DNA from: Comamonadaceae bacterium
Lineage (GTDB): Bacteria; Pseudomonadota; Gammaproteobacteria; Burkholderiales; Burkholderiaceae_C
Assembly: GCA_947458345.1 (NCBI GenBank)
Contig: CANHBU010000092.1
Span: 1 to 7,054, forward strand
Direction of reading: 5' to 3'
DNA length: 7,054 nt
The notes below the pieces were generated by a model. That model had not been told where the DNA came from, ran no database searches, and saw only the letters and a list, made by a program, of their open reading frames with translations. The number at the start of each line of letters is the position of its first letter. Position 1 is the stretch's first letter. Shown here piece after piece: positions 6,163 to 7,054 of this stretch. The position numbers were made by a program, and so were the translations under genes.

Positions 6163-7054
6163 TCACGTATTGGTGAAAGTTTTGCCTTCAGCGGCCAGAC
6201 GCGCCAGCAAGGGGGCGGGCTGCCAGGAAGCGGCATCGTCCATCGGGTTCAAGGCAAAGCGCTTCATGGCTTGCACCACGTTAAACAAGCCCAGACTGTC
6301 GGCATACAGCATCGGGCCGCCGCGCCAAAGCGGAAAACCGTAGCCCGTGATGTACACCATGTCGACGTCACTGGCCCGCGCCGCGATGCCCTCCTCGAGC
6401 AGGTGGGCGGCCTCGTTGACCAAGGCGAACACCAAACGTTGCACGATTTCCTCGTTGCTGATCTTGCGCACCTTCACGCCCAGCGAGGCTCGGTGTTTGT
6501 CGAGCATCTCGGAGACCACCGAACTGACCACCGGTTCGCGCTGACCGGCCAAATAGTCGTACCAGCCCGCGCCGGTCTTTTGGCCAAAGCGGCCGAGCTC
6601 GCACAGGCGGTCAGCGCTGGCGCTGTAGCGCAGGCCAGGCTGCTCCTGGTAGCGGCGCTTGCGGATCGCCCAGCCGATGTCGTTGCCCGCCAGATCGCCC
6701 ATGCGAAACGGTCCCATCGCAAAACCAAAAGCCTCGATCGCCTTGTCCACCTGGGCCGGGGTGCAACCCTCATCAAGTAAGAAGCCGGCCTGCCGGGCGT
6801 ATTGCTCGATCATGCGGTTGCCAATGAAGCCGTCGCACACCCCCGAAACCACGGCGGTCTTCTTGATCTTCTTGCTCAGCGCCATGACGGTGGCCAACAC
6901 GTCCTTGGCGGTGTGCTGGCCGCGCACCACCTCGAGCAGCTTCATCACATTGGCGGGGCTGAAAAAGTGCATGCCAATCACATCCTGCGGCCGAGCGGTG
7001 AAAGCGGCTATCGCATTGAGATCGAGCGTCGAGGTGTTGCTGGCCAAAATCGCG
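6163..7054 (-). CDS. FadB/FadJ-type multifunctional 3-hydroxyacyl-CoA dehydrogenase, C-terminal part (5' end outside window)
   Basis: This protein oxidises 3-hydroxyacyl-CoA to 3-oxoacyl-CoA with NAD+ in cytoplasmic beta-oxidation. The reading frame is open to the right edge and gives 296 residues, ending in TGA. The visible part begins in the second half of the NAD-binding domain ([11 protein letters not shown]). It continues with [17 protein letters not shown], which holds the His and Glu expected of the catalytic pair, and then GFIGNRM, which opens the first C-terminal 3HCDH domain. [15 protein letters not shown] follows. A second 3HCDH-like repeat (from about [10 protein letters not shown] to [10 protein letters not shown]) is typical of the long FadB/FadJ proteins of about 700 residues and is not found in stand-alone dehydrogenases of about 280 residues. 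An N-terminal enoyl-CoA hydratase/isomerase domain is therefore inferred but not seen. No separate hydratase gene is visible, which fits. The thiolase gene follows after 28 bases. FadB and FadJ cannot be told apart from this fragment. Confidence 0.93.
   Translation of the reverse strand, partial: AILASNTSTLDLNAIAAFTARPQDVIGMHFFSPANVMKLLEVVRGQHTAKDVLATVMALSKKIKKTAVVSGVCDGFIGNRMIEQYARQAGFLLDEGCTPAQVDKAIEAFGFAMGPFRMGDLAGNDIGWAIRKRRYQEQPGLRYSASADRLCELGRFGQKTGAGWYDYLAGQREPVVSSVVSEMLDKHRASLGVKVRKISNEEIVQRLVFALVNEAAHLLEEGIAARASDVDMVYITGYGFPLWRGGPMLYADSLGLFNVVQAMKRFALNPMDDAASWQPAPLLARLAAEGKTFTNT

Noticed and set aside
4929..6176. Long plus-strand open frame (about 415 codons) opposite the thiolase gene
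   Set aside because: It mirrors the thiolase gene, shows no recognisable domain, and is the kind of antisense frame created by GC-rich third positions. The minus strand has intact catalytic motifs and a ribosome site.
5821..6780. Plus-strand open frame spanning the multifunctional dehydrogenase/thiolase junction
   Set aside because: It crosses two well-supported minus-strand genes and has no family resemblance, so it is a shadow frame.

Overview
The window is a densely packed, one-directional block of eight genes, all on the minus strand. It is GC-rich, with G/C-rich third codon positions. The protein sequences resemble those of beta-proteobacteria of the order Burkholderiales, most likely Comamonadaceae. 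That placement rests on recalled protein similarity and base composition; no search was run. There is no tRNA, rRNA, CRISPR array, insertion sequence or other mobile element, and no gene-free stretch longer than 76 bases.

In transcription order (right to left): the C-terminal half of a FadB/FadJ-type multifunctional 3-hydroxyacyl-CoA dehydrogenase (running off the right edge); an acetyl-CoA acyltransferase (thiolase); a large, about 605-residue acyl-CoA dehydrogenase; a 75-residue protein with two predicted membrane helices; a classical short-chain dehydrogenase/reductase (SDR); a PaaI-type hotdog thioesterase; a zinc-free NADP-dependent medium-chain oxidoreductase (MDR); and the first 175 codons of an AidB-like acyl-CoA dehydrogenase (running off the left edge). 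Gaps are 28, 1, 76, 6, 44, 16 and 14 bases. Several ribosome binding sites sit inside the end of the preceding gene, so the set reads as one operon. The operon promoter and any regulator, acyl-CoA ligase or transporter would lie outside the window.

Together the genes can carry a full beta-oxidation turn. The acyl-CoA dehydrogenase makes the 2-enoyl-CoA. The multifunctional protein oxidises the 3-hydroxyacyl-CoA and probably hydrates the enoyl-CoA with its unseen N-terminal half. The thiolase cleaves off acetyl-CoA. The SDR, thioesterase, MDR and AidB-like protein are auxiliary and suggest either a non-standard substrate (branched, unsaturated or otherwise blocked chains) or relief of stalled CoA esters. 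The substrate cannot be read from the sequence.

The less ordinary signals are the small membrane protein inside a soluble catabolic operon, the AidB-like gene away from any visible DNA-alkylation-response context, a pair of 12-bp AT-rich perfect palindromes in the early MDR coding region, and a terminator-shaped hairpin oriented antisense inside the thiolase gene. Nothing here clearly amounts to an undescribed system.
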